This document shows, piece after piece, positions 24,420 to 34,025 of a DNA stretch of 64,000 nucleotides. The stretch comes from Caryophanales bacterium. GTDB taxonomy: Bacteria; Bacillota; Bacilli; JARBTR01. The number at the start of each line of letters is the position of its first letter. The stretch's first letter is position 1. The notes below the pieces were generated by a model. The model was not told the DNA's origin. It saw nothing but the letters and a program-made list of their open reading frames with translations, and ran no database searches. Made by a program: the position numbers and the translations under genes. The stretch lies in contig JARBTR010000005.1 of assembly GCA_029240105.1 (NCBI GenBank), positions 186,001 through 250,000 on the forward strand. The letters run 5' to 3'.

Positions 24420-25826
24420 ATGCAACAAGTTTTGCGAAAACTTCCAGCCGTTCATGAGCTGCAAAAACACCCTGATGCTAATCGCTTACGAGAAACCTAT
24501 TCATTGAGTGAAAAAGCATTGACAAAAGTAATAAAATCACAGCTCGATGCTGTTCGTGAAGATATTTTACAAAAAAAGGGTACTGTTGAAGATCCAAGTA
24601 CAAACGAGTTTATTGATACATTTTTCAAAAAAGTAGAAACATGTATTGCTTCTCAATATTCTCCTCGATTGAAGCGTATTATTAATGCTACGGGTACGGT
24701 GCTACATACAAATCTTGGACGTGCTCGTCTTAGTGAAAAAGCCATTGAACAAATGGTATTGGTAGCACGCAATTATTCAAATGTAGAGTATAAAATTTCA
24801 AATGGATCACGCGGATCACGCCATGATATTGCAGAAGAGTTGATAAAAGAAGTGACAGGTGCCGAAGCTGCGATGGTAGTAAATAATAATGCTGCTGCAG
24901 TATTTTTGATTTTGTCTGCCTTCGGCAAAGGACGCGAAGTAGTTGTTTCTCGGGGTGAGTTAGTTGAAATCGGTGGATCCTTCCGTATATCTTCCATTAT
25001 GGAGGAAAGCGGTGCTATCTTACGAGAGGTTGGCACTACAAACAAAACCCGTATAAGTGATTACGAAAAAGCAATTTCTGATGAAACTGCCATGTTATTA
25101 AAGGTTCATACATCCAACTTCAAGGTCATAGGTTTCACTGAATCTGTAGCAAGCGAGGAATTATTTGCATTAGCAAAAAGCCAACATTTGATTTCTTACG
25201 AAGATCTTGGCAGCGGTGCTTTATTTGACTTTTCAGCATATGGAATCGGCGATGAGCCCCTAGTACGTGAAAGTATCGAAAAAGGAGCTGATTTGGTTTC
25301 CTTTAGTGGAGATAAATTACTCGGCGGGCCTCAAGCTGGAATCATTGCAGGGCGAAAAGATTTAATTGATAAACTCAAAAAGCACCAGTTAGCGCGCGTT
25401 TTACGAGTGGACAAAATGACTTTTGCAGCGCTAGAAGCTACATTACTTGAGTACGCAAAAGGTTCTGGATTAGAGAAGAACATCCCAACAATACGAGATA
25501 TTATTGCAACGGATGCTGACATCGAAGAGCGCGTTCAGCAATTTATAGCTCATTTACGTGAAACAGAATTAGAGTTAGACTATTTTATTTGTAACGATGA
25601 GTCTACTATTGGCGGAGGTACGATGCCAGGTGTTGAGATTCCTACAGTTTGTATTGGTTTAAAAATGGATGGACTAACAGCCGAAGAAACACATCGCAAA
25701 TTACGCTGTGGCGAACCTCCCGTAATCGGAAAAATTAAAGATGACTTATTTTGGCTTGACCTTCGAACAGTTACGAACGAAGAATTGCCAGAAATTGTTG
25801 ATGCAATTGTTTCTATCAAGAAATAG
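24420..25826 (+). CDS. selA: L-seryl-tRNA(Sec) selenium transferase SelA
   Basis: A 468-residue PLP enzyme converting seryl-tRNA-Sec to selenocysteinyl-tRNA-Sec with selenophosphate. The family motifs RIINATGTVLHTNLGRARLS, VNNNAAAVFL and SFSGDKLLGGPQAG (PLP lysine in SGDKLLGG) are intact. Length is typical. A strong AAAGGAGAT lies before the ATG. Divergent from the DsrE-like gene and monocistronic. The selenophosphate synthetase gene selD is not in the window. Confidence 0.95.
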   Translation: MQQVLRKLPAVHELQKHPDANRLRETYSLSEKALTKVIKSQLDAVREDILQKKGTVEDPSTNEFIDTFFKKVETCIASQYSPRLKRIINATGTVLHTNLGRARLSEKAIEQMVLVARNYSNVEYKISNGSRGSRHDIAEELIKEVTGAEAAMVVNNNAAAVFLILSAFGKGREVVVSRGELVEIGGSFRISSIMEESGAILREVGTTNKTRISDYEKAISDETAMLLKVHTSNFKVIGFTESVASEELFALAKSQHLISYEDLGSGALFDFSAYGIGDEPLVRESIEKGADLVSFSGDKLLGGPQAGIIAGRKDLIDKLKKHQLARVLRVDKMTFAALEATLLEYAKGSGLEKNIPTIRDIIATDADIEERVQQFIAHLRETELELDYFICNDESTIGGGTMPGVEIPTVCIGLKMDGLTAEETHRKLRCGEPPVIGKIKDDLFWLDLRTVTNEELPEIVDAIVSIKK

Positions 25827-25985
25827 CTATACAATTAGTTGCAATTGACCCCTGAATAATAACCATAAAGAAGATGCAATTGTTTCTCTGAAAAAAACAA
25901 TTTCAAAAACAGACGTAATTCTCCGCTAAACTAGTTAGAAACCAAGATGAGATTATCCACTGAAAAATATCTCTAAAAATAAATC

Positions 25986-26020
25986 AAGCTCGTAATCCAA
26001 ATTTGGACTACGAGCTTTTT
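25986..26020. terminator. Bidirectional terminator between selA and moaC
   Basis: Stem AAGCTCGTA(a)TCC pairing with GGA(c)TACGAGCTT plus a T run. The preceding 25827-25985 holds no gene. Confidence 0.7.
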
Positions 26021-26039
26021 CTTAAATTTTTAAAATCGT

Positions 26040-26540
26040 TTATTTTTTAAGGCCTGTTTGGATGTAGTAATCGGGGCTAGAAACTCCTCCTGTTTTTTCT
26101 ATAAGGAATGTCTCTCCAATAATCATTCCTTTATCGACAGCCTTACACATATCGTAAACCGTTAAAGCTGCGACAGAGGCAGCAGTTAATGCCTCCATTT
26201 CAACACCAGTACTCCCTTTTGTTTTAACTGTAGCAAGGATAACTAGTCGATGTCCTCTTTCATCATCTTCCCAATTAAAATCAATATTAATACCTTGAAG
26301 CGAAAGCGGGTGGCACATGGGAATAATTTCTGAGGTTTTCTTTGCCCCCATAATTCCCGCTACCTGCGAAACTCCGAGTACATCCCCTTTTTTCATTTCC
26401 TTGCCTTGAATTTTATGATAAATTTCTTCGTTTACAATGATACTTGATTGAGCAGTAGCAACCCGTACTGTTTCAGGTTTTTCAGAAACATCTACCATTT
26501 TAGCGCGACCTTGCTCATTGAAATGTGTAAAATCAGACAT
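26040..26540 (-). CDS. moaC: Cyclic pyranopterin monophosphate synthase MoaC
   Basis: A 166-residue enzyme acting after MoaA. Family motifs: [28 protein letters not shown] and [24 protein letters not shown]. Length is normal. Last of the molybdenum cofactor genes in this island, separate from the moaAED-moeB operon. Confidence 0.93.
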   Translation of the reverse strand: MSDFTHFNEQGRAKMVDVSEKPETVRVATAQSSIIVNEEIYHKIQGKEMKKGDVLGVSQVAGIMGAKKTSEIIPMCHPLSLQGINIDFNWEDDERGHRLVILATVKTKGSTGVEMEALTAASVAALTVYDMCKAVDKGMIIGETFLIEKTGGVSSPDYYIQTGLKK

Positions 26541-26580
26541 TTTAATTCCTAACCTTTGCTAGTGATGAGGCTATTTTACT

Positions 26581-27591
26581 CTATTTTGATTGATTTTTAT
26601 AGGCCTTATAAAAAACTGAAACAATTTGGCAAACCGTAATGATTGCAGCAACCGCTACAATTCCTTGCTGTATTTCACCGAAATTCTTTATGAGCTCTCT
26701 AACCGACTCATGTAGCTCTTCACGATTCTTATTAGCAAAGAAAACCGAATTGTAAATCTTTTGGTCAAATAACATCCATCTTAAAATAAGGAAAGATAAT
26801 AAGTATTGACCCGTTTGTAATGATGCCAACCAATAACTCCAATATCCTCTCATCCATTTTAAAATACTGATGAATATCCCAAATAGTGCAGAAATAATTA
26901 GTACAGTGAAATACGTGTTGTAGATATGGTCAAAGTTAAAAAAGGCTAAGATTGAATTCACATCACTTTTATCAATAGTAAAAATGAACGAGTCTTTTCT
27001 TAAAAAAAACAGTAAAAACCCTAACCAAATTGTATTCCCGATAAGATCACCAATAATTTCAGAACGATGTATTGGTTTCGACACTTTTTTAGGAATCTCA
27101 GGTAGATCTAGAGGAGACCATTCAGATCTTTTATACTTACCATCAAAACCTATATCAAATCTCTCAAATATAAAGAAAATCCCAGTTACCCAAGCAAATG
27201 CATGTAGCGCTCCATTAAATCCTGAACCAATTATGTTCCAAAATACTTCAAACATGTATTCGAACGAATTTTCATTTACATGTGATACATATGCTTCAAT
27301 AAAGGTACCAATTGCCCCAATAGCAGCCAAAATCACGCAAGTCAATTTCAGTACATGGATATATTGATCAAAATATTCTGGGCCAATAAGGTACCGCTTT
27401 TTTCCACGGTATTCAAACGCCAATTTTGATGGTTCCCCTAATTCTAAGAGTACATCCTCGACTTCCTTTGCAGTTGGCTGATCAGACAACATATCTTCAA
27501 TATTACCCCTTAATTCCTTTGCAACATCTGCCCTTTGCGTTTCGGGTAATCTCTTAGTAACAGCGTAAATATATCGTTCAATAAGTTCCAT
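26581..27591 (-). CDS. HAAS-domain membrane protein paired with PadR
   Basis: A protein of about 336 residues with an N-terminal HAAS-type helical domain (MELIERYIYAVTKRLPETQR...ELRGNIEDML...VLLELGEP). This is followed by about six hydrophobic helices. I set the start at the ATG at 27591, which follows a GGAGG and overlaps the padR stop codon (TAATG); the longer frame runs back into padR. HAAS proteins commonly sit next to PadR regulators in Firmicutes, and their function is largely unknown. Confidence 0.75.
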   Translation of the reverse strand: MELIERYIYAVTKRLPETQRADVAKELRGNIEDMLSDQPTAKEVEDVLLELGEPSKLAFEYRGKKRYLIGPEYFDQYIHVLKLTCVILAAIGAIGTFIEAYVSHVNENSFEYMFEVFWNIIGSGFNGALHAFAWVTGIFFIFERFDIGFDGKYKRSEWSPLDLPEIPKKVSKPIHRSEIIGDLIGNTIWLGFLLFFLRKDSFIFTIDKSDVNSILAFFNFDHIYNTYFTVLIISALFGIFISILKWMRGYWSYWLASLQTGQYLLSFLILRWMLFDQKIYNSVFFANKNREELHESVRELIKNFGEIQQGIVAVAAIITVCQIVSVFYKAYKNQSK

Positions 27592-27938
27592 TACAAAACC
27601 TCCCCTAAAAAATGGTCCATTTGATTGCTTAAAAGATCCCATTCTTTTTTAATTCGTTCGAGTACTTCCTTGCCTAAGTCACTTAATTGATAAAATTTGC
27701 GCGGGCGACTTTCTGATGTATCCCATTCACTTTGAAGCAATCCTTGTTTTTCTAGCCTTCTCAAAAGTGGGTACAATGTTCCCGCTTCAATCCCAGTTTT
27801 CTTTTTCTCAAGGACAGTTAATAGTGAGTATCCATATTGTTTAGTTTGCAACTGGGTCAATACAATAATTGTCATTGTCCCTCTCTTCATTTCAACCAAA
27901 AAAGAATGAATGACTTCATCTAATTGACTTTTACTCAT
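27591..27938 (-). CDS. PadR-family transcriptional regulator
   Basis: A 115-residue PadR-like winged-helix regulator (KRGTMTIIVLTQL..KQYGYSLL, TGIEAGTLYPLLRRLEKQGLLQSEW, ESRPRKFYQLSDLGKEVL). Such small members repress their own operon. It is the first gene of a two-gene unit with the HAAS membrane protein. A palindromic operator lies between the -35 and -10 boxes of its promoter, which predicts autorepression. Confidence 0.9.
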   Translation of the reverse strand: MSKSQLDEVIHSFLVEMKRGTMTIIVLTQLQTKQYGYSLLTVLEKKKTGIEAGTLYPLLRRLEKQGLLQSEWDTSESRPRKFYQLSDLGKEVLERIKKEWDLLSNQMDHFLGEVL

Positions 27939-27971
27939 TCACATCACCTAGTTTCTTAATATATTCACCTT

Positions 27972-28001
27972 ACTATAGTGTATGTCGTACACTATTGTCA
28001 A
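27972..28001 (-). promoter_or_regulatory. padR promoter with embedded palindromic operator
   Basis: Minus strand: -35 TTGACA (complement of 27996-28001), 18-bp spacer, -10 TATAGT (complement of 27972-27977). A perfect inverted repeat ATAGTGTA-N5-TACACTAT (27975-27995) fills the spacer and is of the ATGT-like PadR operator type. Occupancy would block RNA polymerase. Confidence 0.75.
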
Positions 28002-28101
28002 TTTTATAATATGTATGTGTTTTAAATAAGATACTATTAAATCTACTACTATTAATGCACTTGCTCAGAAATTTAAAACCCAAAAATAAAAAAACAAAAA
28101 A

Positions 28102-28130
28102 CGGATCTAGACATTTAGTCTAAATCCGTC
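28102..28130 (-). terminator. Terminator of the ABC exporter operon
   Basis: Stem ACGGATcTAGAC/GTCTAaATCCGT, followed on the minus strand by a long T-rich tract. Confidence 0.75.
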
Positions 28131-28156
28131 AAACAATATTTTAAATTTAAATGCAT

Positions 28157-28948
28157 TTATTTAATATCACGCTTATAGAAAGTGAACAAACTTATCGCAC
28201 CCGTTACAACAATAAATGCAACGCTTGCTAAGAATACTTTCAGATAATCCCCTTCTGGTAACACTCGTGAACCAATATCACTAAGACGTAGGACCATTGT
28301 ATTTGGAATAATTTCTTTTAAGAATTCATAATCGGCTAATTTCTTTGAGTGTACTAATACATTTGCCAGTGCACCCTCTAGTATTGAAAATGTAACTGCG
28401 ATCCCAATCGTACCACCAAGATTTCTCAGTAGGAATGCTACCATCGCAAATATCTGGGAGTATGCCAATAGTACAAAGGCATTTGCTAAGCCAAACTCTA
28501 ATACATCCCAAACATACTTCGCATCAAAAGTAGTGATCCAGTCAACGCGAATTAAAATGATTGCCGTTACTGTAATCATAGTTGTAAAAACAAATAGTAC
28601 ACTTGCGATAAATGCCGTTACAAGTTTACCAACAAAATAATCTACTCGTCGTCTACCGACAGCAATTGGATTGCGTATCGTTCCATTATCAAACTCTGCA
28701 CTAATCTGAACACCTGCAAAAACACCAAGACAAATGACCATTAACTGCATCGTATGTTTTAATACCGCAAAGGGCATTAACCCAGCTTCAACAGGTAGGC
28801 CGCCATATGCTCTTGTAAGAAAATCATCTGGAACCACCAGAAAGCCAATTGCCGTCAGTGCTGCAAGTGCAAACACGACGATTAAAAGAACGGAGAATGC
28901 TCTACTTCTCATTAATTTATAGACTTCAGCTGATATTACATGAATCAT
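28157..28948 (-). CDS. ABC-2 type transporter permease
   Basis: A 263-residue membrane protein with about six hydrophobic helices and an N-terminal MIHVISAEVYKLMRSRAF typical of ABC-2 permeases paired with bacitracin/lantibiotic-type ATPases. It overlaps the ATPase gene by 4 bp. The exported substrate cannot be predicted from sequence. Confidence 0.8.
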   Translation of the reverse strand: MIHVISAEVYKLMRSRAFSVLLIVVFALAALTAIGFLVVPDDFLTRAYGGLPVEAGLMPFAVLKHTMQLMVICLGVFAGVQISAEFDNGTIRNPIAVGRRRVDYFVGKLVTAFIASVLFVFTTMITVTAIILIRVDWITTFDAKYVWDVLEFGLANAFVLLAYSQIFAMVAFLLRNLGGTIGIAVTFSILEGALANVLVHSKKLADYEFLKEIIPNTMVLRLSDIGSRVLPEGDYLKVFLASVAFIVVTGAISLFTFYKRDIK

Positions 28949-29865
28949 TTCGCATACCCCCCAGTTAATCCAATGAAGTACGCTTCTAAATCCTGCGTGA
29001 CTACATTAAGATTTCGAATACCGATGCCACTACCCATTAACGCTAAACTAATTAATTCTGGCTTTTCAGTTAATTCGTAGATACGAATTTCATCATCAGA
29101 CAAAGTTTCAACATTCGTTAAGTTCAATTTTTCTTGTAAAACTCGAACAGTTTCCTCTGTATTTGTTGTCTTCAATTTCACATATTGACGACATTCAAGA
29201 CCTAATTCCTCAGCGGATAACTGTTTAATTAGTTTTCCATTTTCGATAAACCCATAATGAGTAGCAAGTAGATACATTTCAGTTAAAATATGGCTAGAAA
29301 TTAGAATGGCAATGCCACGCTCTTCAGCTAATTTTTTAAGTATTTCACGAATTTCTGTAATTCCAATTGGATCTAATCCATTTATAGGCTCGTCCAACAC
29401 TAGAAACTCTGGTTGATTCAAGAGTGCCAAGGCCATTCCAAGACGTTGTTTCATTCCAAGGGAAAATTCTTTAACCTTTTTATTACCTGTACCATCTAAA
29501 TCAACAAGTTTGAGTGTCTCGGTAACTATTTTTCGATCCTTTAAACCAAGAATTCGGCATTGAACTTCCATATTTCCTTCAGCCGTTAAGTTTGGATACA
29601 ACGTAGGCATCTCAATTAAGCTACCAATTCGAGTTCTACCTTTTGCTAGACCTTCTTTTGTCGTTTCACCAAATAACTCAACCGTACCTTCTGAAGCAGA
29701 AGCAAGATTACAAACAATCTTCATTAAAGTCGTCTTACCGGCACCATTTCGGCCTATAAAACCATAAATAGTACCCTTTTTTATCTCCATGTTTACATGA
29801 TCAAGTGCTAGATTTTTACCGAACTTCTTTGTTAAGTTGTTTGTTCGCAACACAAATTCACTCAT
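28945..29865 (-). CDS. ABC transporter ATP-binding protein (ABC-2 exporter)
   Basis: A 306-residue ATPase of the BcrA/NatA-like group: Walker A GRNGAGKTT near residue 39, signature FSLGMKQRLGMALALL near 134, Walker B EFLVLDEPINGLDP near 155 and a C-terminal domain after residue 215. Likely exports a peptide or drug, or alters the membrane, with the adjacent permease. A 262-bp spacer separates it from hpf; the only structure I see there is the hpf terminator. Confidence 0.88.
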   Translation of the reverse strand: MSEFVLRTNNLTKKFGKNLALDHVNMEIKKGTIYGFIGRNGAGKTTLMKIVCNLASASEGTVELFGETTKEGLAKGRTRIGSLIEMPTLYPNLTAEGNMEVQCRILGLKDRKIVTETLKLVDLDGTGNKKVKEFSLGMKQRLGMALALLNQPEFLVLDEPINGLDPIGITEIREILKKLAEERGIAILISSHILTEMYLLATHYGFIENGKLIKQLSAEELGLECRQYVKLKTTNTEETVRVLQEKLNLTNVETLSDDEIRIYELTEKPELISLALMGSGIGIRNLNVVTQDLEAYFIGLTGGYAK

Positions 29866-30055
29866 ACATGTCCCCTCCTCATAAACTCTTTCTCGTTAAA
29901 TAGACCCAAAATACCCATATCTATAAAATCAAACCCTATTTTACTACTCTTTTCCAAAGGAATGATAATGAACTTCTGACAAAAAAACTAACTTTGAAAG
30001 TTTTTATACTAAATTGTTCATAACATTAGTTTGAATGATAGTAAAAAACAAAAAA

Positions 30056-30085
30056 GCGAGAACCCAAATACTTAAGGTTGCTCGC
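30056..30085 (-). terminator. Terminator of hpf
   Basis: Imperfect stem GCGAGaACC/GGTtgCTCGC, followed on the minus strand by TTTTTTG and more T. Confidence 0.7.
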
Positions 30086-30127
30086 CACTATTATTTCTAA
30101 TTTCTTTGCTTTTCAAATCAATTTTAA

Positions 30128-30676
30128 TTAGTTCACTTGGATTAAGCCATATTTACCATCGTTACGTTTGTACACAACTTGAGTTTCATCAGTCTCACCA
30201 TCTGCAAAAACAAAGAAGTTATGACCAAGTAAATCCATTTGAAGAATTGCTTCTTCGATATCCATAGGCTTTAAATTGAATTGCTTTGTACGAACCACTT
30301 CAAGCTCATCATCCTCTTGAACAGATACCGATGATTCTGGTAAAACCGCTGCAAATTGAGCTTCTTTTCCACTTTCACGCCATTTGCGATTTACCTTTGT
30401 TTTATGTTTACGGATTTGGCGTTCTAATTTATCAGTAATTAAATCAATTGCTTCATACATATCTGATGTATGTTCTTCTGCACGAAGGACAAGATGCTGC
30501 AGTACTATTGTAACTTCCACTTTTGCTGTATGATCATGGAAGGTTCTCATGTTTATATTTACTTTTGAGTTTTCATTAAGCTCAAGATATCGTTCCAAAC
30601 GACCAATCTTTTTTTCTGCATACTCGCGAATTGCTGGAGTGATTTCGATGTTTTCTCCTCGAATGTTGTATTTCAT
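30128..30676 (-). CDS. hpf: Ribosome hibernation promoting factor, long form
   Basis: A 182-residue long-form HPF (YvyD-like) that dimerises 70S ribosomes into 100S particles in resting cells. The N-terminal S30AE domain (MKYNIRGENIEITPAIREYAEKK) binds the decoding centre. The C-terminal dimerisation domain (KQFNLKPMDIEEAILQMDLLGHNFFVF) is complete. It lies downstream of comFC, as in Bacillus relatives. The 252-bp upstream region holds its promoter, which I could not assign. Confidence 0.95.
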   Translation of the reverse strand: MKYNIRGENIEITPAIREYAEKKIGRLERYLELNENSKVNINMRTFHDHTAKVEVTIVLQHLVLRAEEHTSDMYEAIDLITDKLERQIRKHKTKVNRKWRESGKEAQFAAVLPESSVSVQEDDELEVVRTKQFNLKPMDIEEAILQMDLLGHNFFVFADGETDETQVVYKRNDGKYGLIQVN

Positions 30677-30928
30677 ACTTCATCCTCCTATAATTTCGGT
30701 GCAATCAAACTCGAAGCACCTGTATATATCTTTTACGTAATCTGCACCTCGACACTTAATTATTTTACTCCGATTCTCATGTCGGACTTTAGGTCGAGCG
30801 AGTTAGCGTAAAAAATGTTTTCTATTTAATTGACTTTATTATAACACGTATTAAAAAATACTGACACATTTTGTTCACATTTTTTTAATGAAGTTTAAGT
30901 GAAGTTTTTATGCAAGAATTATGTCTAT

Positions 30929-31675
30929 TTAACTACGTGCAATTGTTAACGAATGAACCTCTCTGGCACCACCCTGAACTTTTAAAATCCGAGAAGCATG
31001 TTGTAAGGTCGTTCCAGTTGTGTAAATATCATCTATTAAAAGGATTTTCTTTCCTGCCAAATTAAGTGATTCCAAACGGAAAACTTGATCAGTCTTTAAC
31101 CGTTCAGAACGAGACTTTTTTGATTGTTTCTCACTGTGTATTCTTGATAAAGCATGTATCATATGAAAACCACAAGCTTTTCCAAATGCTTCTGCCTGAT
31201 TAAAACCTCTTTCTATATGCCGTTCTTCACTCAGTGGAATTGGAATAGCAATAAACTCTTCTTTTTTAAAAAAATCTATCTTTTCTACGATGAGATCATT
31301 AAATATTCCCATCAACTTATAATCTCCACGATATTTAATTCGAGAAATAATTTCTTTCATAAAATCGTTATAGTTAAAAATGGCGGTATTTCTATCTAGA
31401 AATTGCTGGTTATTTTTCTCCCATCGAATACAATCCATACATTTGCCGTCTTGATAATACTCTATACTTAAATGTCGTAGCTCCCTACCACAGGTACGAC
31501 AAATATCTCCGAAAATTTTACTAAATTTCTTTTCGCACTTTAAGCAGAGCTTCCTAATGGGTCTTTCACAGAAGATATCAAACCAACCAAATGTAGATTC
31601 AATTTGGTTGTTACAAACAAGGCATTTATCAACTTTTGTTTCAAAAAGATTTTCCAAATTTTTTAAAAAACTCAT
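30929..31675 (-). CDS. comFC: Competence protein ComFC
   Basis: A 248-residue ComF-family phosphoribosyltransferase-like protein needed for natural transformation. The N-terminal zinc-finger cysteines (CLVC, CLKC, CRTC, CMDC) and the C-terminal PRPP motif ILLIDDIYTTGTTL are intact. It overlaps comFA by 4 bp; comFB is absent between them. Confidence 0.9.
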   Translation of the reverse strand: MSFLKNLENLFETKVDKCLVCNNQIESTFGWFDIFCERPIRKLCLKCEKKFSKIFGDICRTCGRELRHLSIEYYQDGKCMDCIRWEKNNQQFLDRNTAIFNYNDFMKEIISRIKYRGDYKLMGIFNDLIVEKIDFFKKEEFIAIPIPLSEERHIERGFNQAEAFGKACGFHMIHALSRIHSEKQSKKSRSERLKTDQVFRLESLNLAGKKILLIDDIYTTGTTLQHASRILKVQGGAREVHSLTIARS

Positions 31676-33024
31676 CCGTCCAATAACCCTCGCTCTCTTG
31701 CAATACGGTTATTGGTTACAATTTGTTTTATTGCTTGTATCATTTCCTCTGTCTTACCTTGATGTAAAAAAAGAACTTTTCCATCAGGCTTATCAGGACT
31801 TCGTCCAACACGTCCTGCAATTTGAACAAGAGCCGCTTCAGTAAAAGTTTTATCCTCAGCACCAACCACAACTACGTCAACTGCTTTAATCGTAACTCCC
31901 CGTTCTAAAATGGTAGTAGTGAGTAAGCCTTGAATTCGACCTTCTCGTAACATTTGCACTTTCTCTTTACGGTCTGGATCTTCTGCATGCACAGATAAAC
32001 TATTTGGGGTTATTTGTTGAATCAGTGGAAGTGCCTGATTCATGAGTTCAATATGAGGAAAGAAGAGTAAGAAAGGATTTTTTTGTTTTGATAACCATAC
32101 ATGCAAAGATGCTGGCACTTGTTTCTTTGAGATTGCCTTTTTCCAATCTCCAATCCACTTCATTGTCGGAACTGGATTAGGATGTCGATGGAACCTAGCT
32201 GGTATATGAACACCATTACGCTTACCTGAGAAGTAGTCATTTTGCCATTCCCGTGTTGGCGTTGCGGTTAGATAGATAGTCGTTGCATCTAGCTTTGCTG
32301 CCTCTTTTGACGCAAGCTGTAATTCAGCATCCATTGAATAAGGAAATGCATCCACCTCATCAACAACCAATAAATCAAATGCATTTTTAAAACGAAATAA
32401 TTGATGAGTAGTTGATAAAATTAACTGAGCGCATACATGCTTTTCTTCACTCGCACCATAAAGTGTTGCAATACTTGTTTCAGGAAATGCTGCTTTAAGT
32501 CTAGGTTCAAGTTCCAATATGACGTCGGTACGAGGACAAGCAACTGCAATCCGCTTCCCGTGTTTCAATGCCCACTCAATTCCACCGAAAATCATTTCTG
32601 TTTTTCCAGCACCGGCAACCGCCCAGACAAGCAGATCCTGTCCTGTTTTTAGCGCCTCAATAATCTTCTTTGAGGCATCCATCTGTTGCTCGGATAACCT
32701 TCCACTCCAATGGCAACGACTCGGTGGCCATGTAAACGGTTTCCCTACCCAAGTGTACAACTTAGAGCAGGAGCTGATTCTACCCATTTCAATGCATTTC
32801 CTGCAATAAAGACAAACAGTTTTACAACGAAAACAAGGGTACTCTCCAAGAAAATGCTTATCACTATTTCCACATCGCATGCATCTTCCATCCACAAGTC
32901 CCTCAATCTTTACAACGAAACCTTTCTGAACTGAATCTTCTAACACTTCTTTTTCCACTGGAATTTCTGTATCTAACAAAGCACGTCCAGTTAAAAATTC
33001 CTGCAAATTCACTTTTCTTTTCAC
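31672..33024 (-). CDS. comFA: Competence helicase ComFA
   Basis: A 450-residue DEAD-like helicase that helps pull transforming single-stranded DNA into the cytoplasm. It has a zinc-finger N-terminus (CMRCG...CFRC...CLYCRKC), Walker A AVAGAGKTE, a DEVDAF box, SAT-type motif TATPTR and the QIAGRVGR motif VI. I place the start at GTG (33024), which follows AGGAGG by 7 nt, rather than at the longer frame opening at 33090. Operon with comFC. Confidence 0.9.
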   Translation of the reverse strand: MKRKVNLQEFLTGRALLDTEIPVEKEVLEDSVQKGFVVKIEGLVDGRCMRCGNSDKHFLGEYPCFRCKTVCLYCRKCIEMGRISSCSKLYTWVGKPFTWPPSRCHWSGRLSEQQMDASKKIIEALKTGQDLLVWAVAGAGKTEMIFGGIEWALKHGKRIAVACPRTDVILELEPRLKAAFPETSIATLYGASEEKHVCAQLILSTTHQLFRFKNAFDLLVVDEVDAFPYSMDAELQLASKEAAKLDATTIYLTATPTREWQNDYFSGKRNGVHIPARFHRHPNPVPTMKWIGDWKKAISKKQVPASLHVWLSKQKNPFLLFFPHIELMNQALPLIQQITPNSLSVHAEDPDRKEKVQMLREGRIQGLLTTTILERGVTIKAVDVVVVGAEDKTFTEAALVQIAGRVGRSPDKPDGKVLFLHQGKTEEMIQAIKQIVTNNRIARERGLLDG

Positions 33025-33352
33025 ATATTTTCCTCCTAAATAGTTTTCCCGAAAGTCTAATACAGTGAAATAGTAACAATTGGGATACAAAAGGGAAAAC
33101 CCTTAAAAAGCCGACAAATCGACAATCTTAACAATAAATAGTTTTAAAAATTAAAATTTTTAATGTAGCATGTATAGAAATGTCGAATACACCATAAAAT
33201 TAGCCGCTTCTATCATATATTCGATTTGTTTCATCAAAATCCTTTATTTGTTAAAATGAATTCATGTGCCGACATGACATTTAGTTGGCTGGCAGTTTCA
33301 AGTAAATTTTATAATGATAAAAAAATGCGAAAGAATAAAGGAAGTGAAAGAA
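33025..33352. other. Intergenic region, 328 bp, divergent promoters
   Basis: AT-rich spacer between comFA (minus) and the YigZ-family gene (plus). No gene with a ribosome binding site was found. No clear ComK-type box pair could be assigned by eye. Confidence 0.4.
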
Positions 33353-33988
33353 GTGTTAGCAACTTATCATACAGTTACATGTACAGGGGAGCACGAAATC
33401 ATCATTCAAAAATCACGATTCATTGCTAACATAGCACGTGTAGAAACCGAAGCTGCTGCACAAGACTTTATTCAACAGATCAAGAAAATGTATTGGGATG
33501 CAACACATAATTGCTCTGCCTATATGATTGGTGAACATGATCAAATTCAGAAAGCCAATGATGATGGTGAGCCTAGCGGAACAGCAGGAGTGCCCATTTT
33601 AGAAGTACTCAAAAAGCGCAAACTAAAAGATACAGTTATTGTCGTAACGCGCTATTTTGGTGGCATTAAACTAGGGGCAGGCGGTTTAATTCGTGCTTAT
33701 GGAAGCTGTGCATCTGAGGGATTAAATCACATTGGTATTGTTGAACGTCGTTTAATGCAGAACATACATGTGATTGTTGACTATACTTTACTTGGAAAAC
33801 TTGAAAATGAAATAAGGAACGCAGGTTTTACCATTAAACAGATTCAATTTCTTGAGAATGTGAATTTGGAAGTTTTAACTGAGGAATCTAGTAAGCAGAA
33901 CCTAATCGATTGGCTTTTTGATTTATCAAATGGGAAAGCCGCCTTTGTTGAAGGTGAATTTGAATATATAGAAATTGAGCAAAATTAG
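33353..33988 (+). CDS. YigZ/YvyE (IMPACT) family protein
   Basis: A protein of about 211 residues of the conserved IMPACT family: KSRFIANIARVETE, ATHNCSAYMIG, NDDGEPSGTAGVPILEVL, VVTRYFGGIKLGAGGLIRAYG. Its role is unclear; a link to translation stress is known for the eukaryotic member. I prefer the GTG at 33353, preceded by AAAGGAAG, over the ATG at 33314, which has no ribosome binding site. Next to comF, as in other Bacillales. Confidence 0.88.
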   Translation: MLATYHTVTCTGEHEIIIQKSRFIANIARVETEAAAQDFIQQIKKMYWDATHNCSAYMIGEHDQIQKANDDGEPSGTAGVPILEVLKKRKLKDTVIVVTRYFGGIKLGAGGLIRAYGSCASEGLNHIGIVERRLMQNIHVIVDYTLLGKLENEIRNAGFTIKQIQFLENVNLEVLTEESSKQNLIDWLFDLSNGKAAFVEGEFEYIEIEQN

Positions 33989-34025
33989 AAACAGATGATG
34001 TTTGATTTGAGAGGTGTATAGCTAG

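Noticed and set aside
26984-27367. 127-codon plus-strand frame
   Set aside because: It is antisense to the HAAS membrane protein gene, with no ribosome binding site; a shadow frame.
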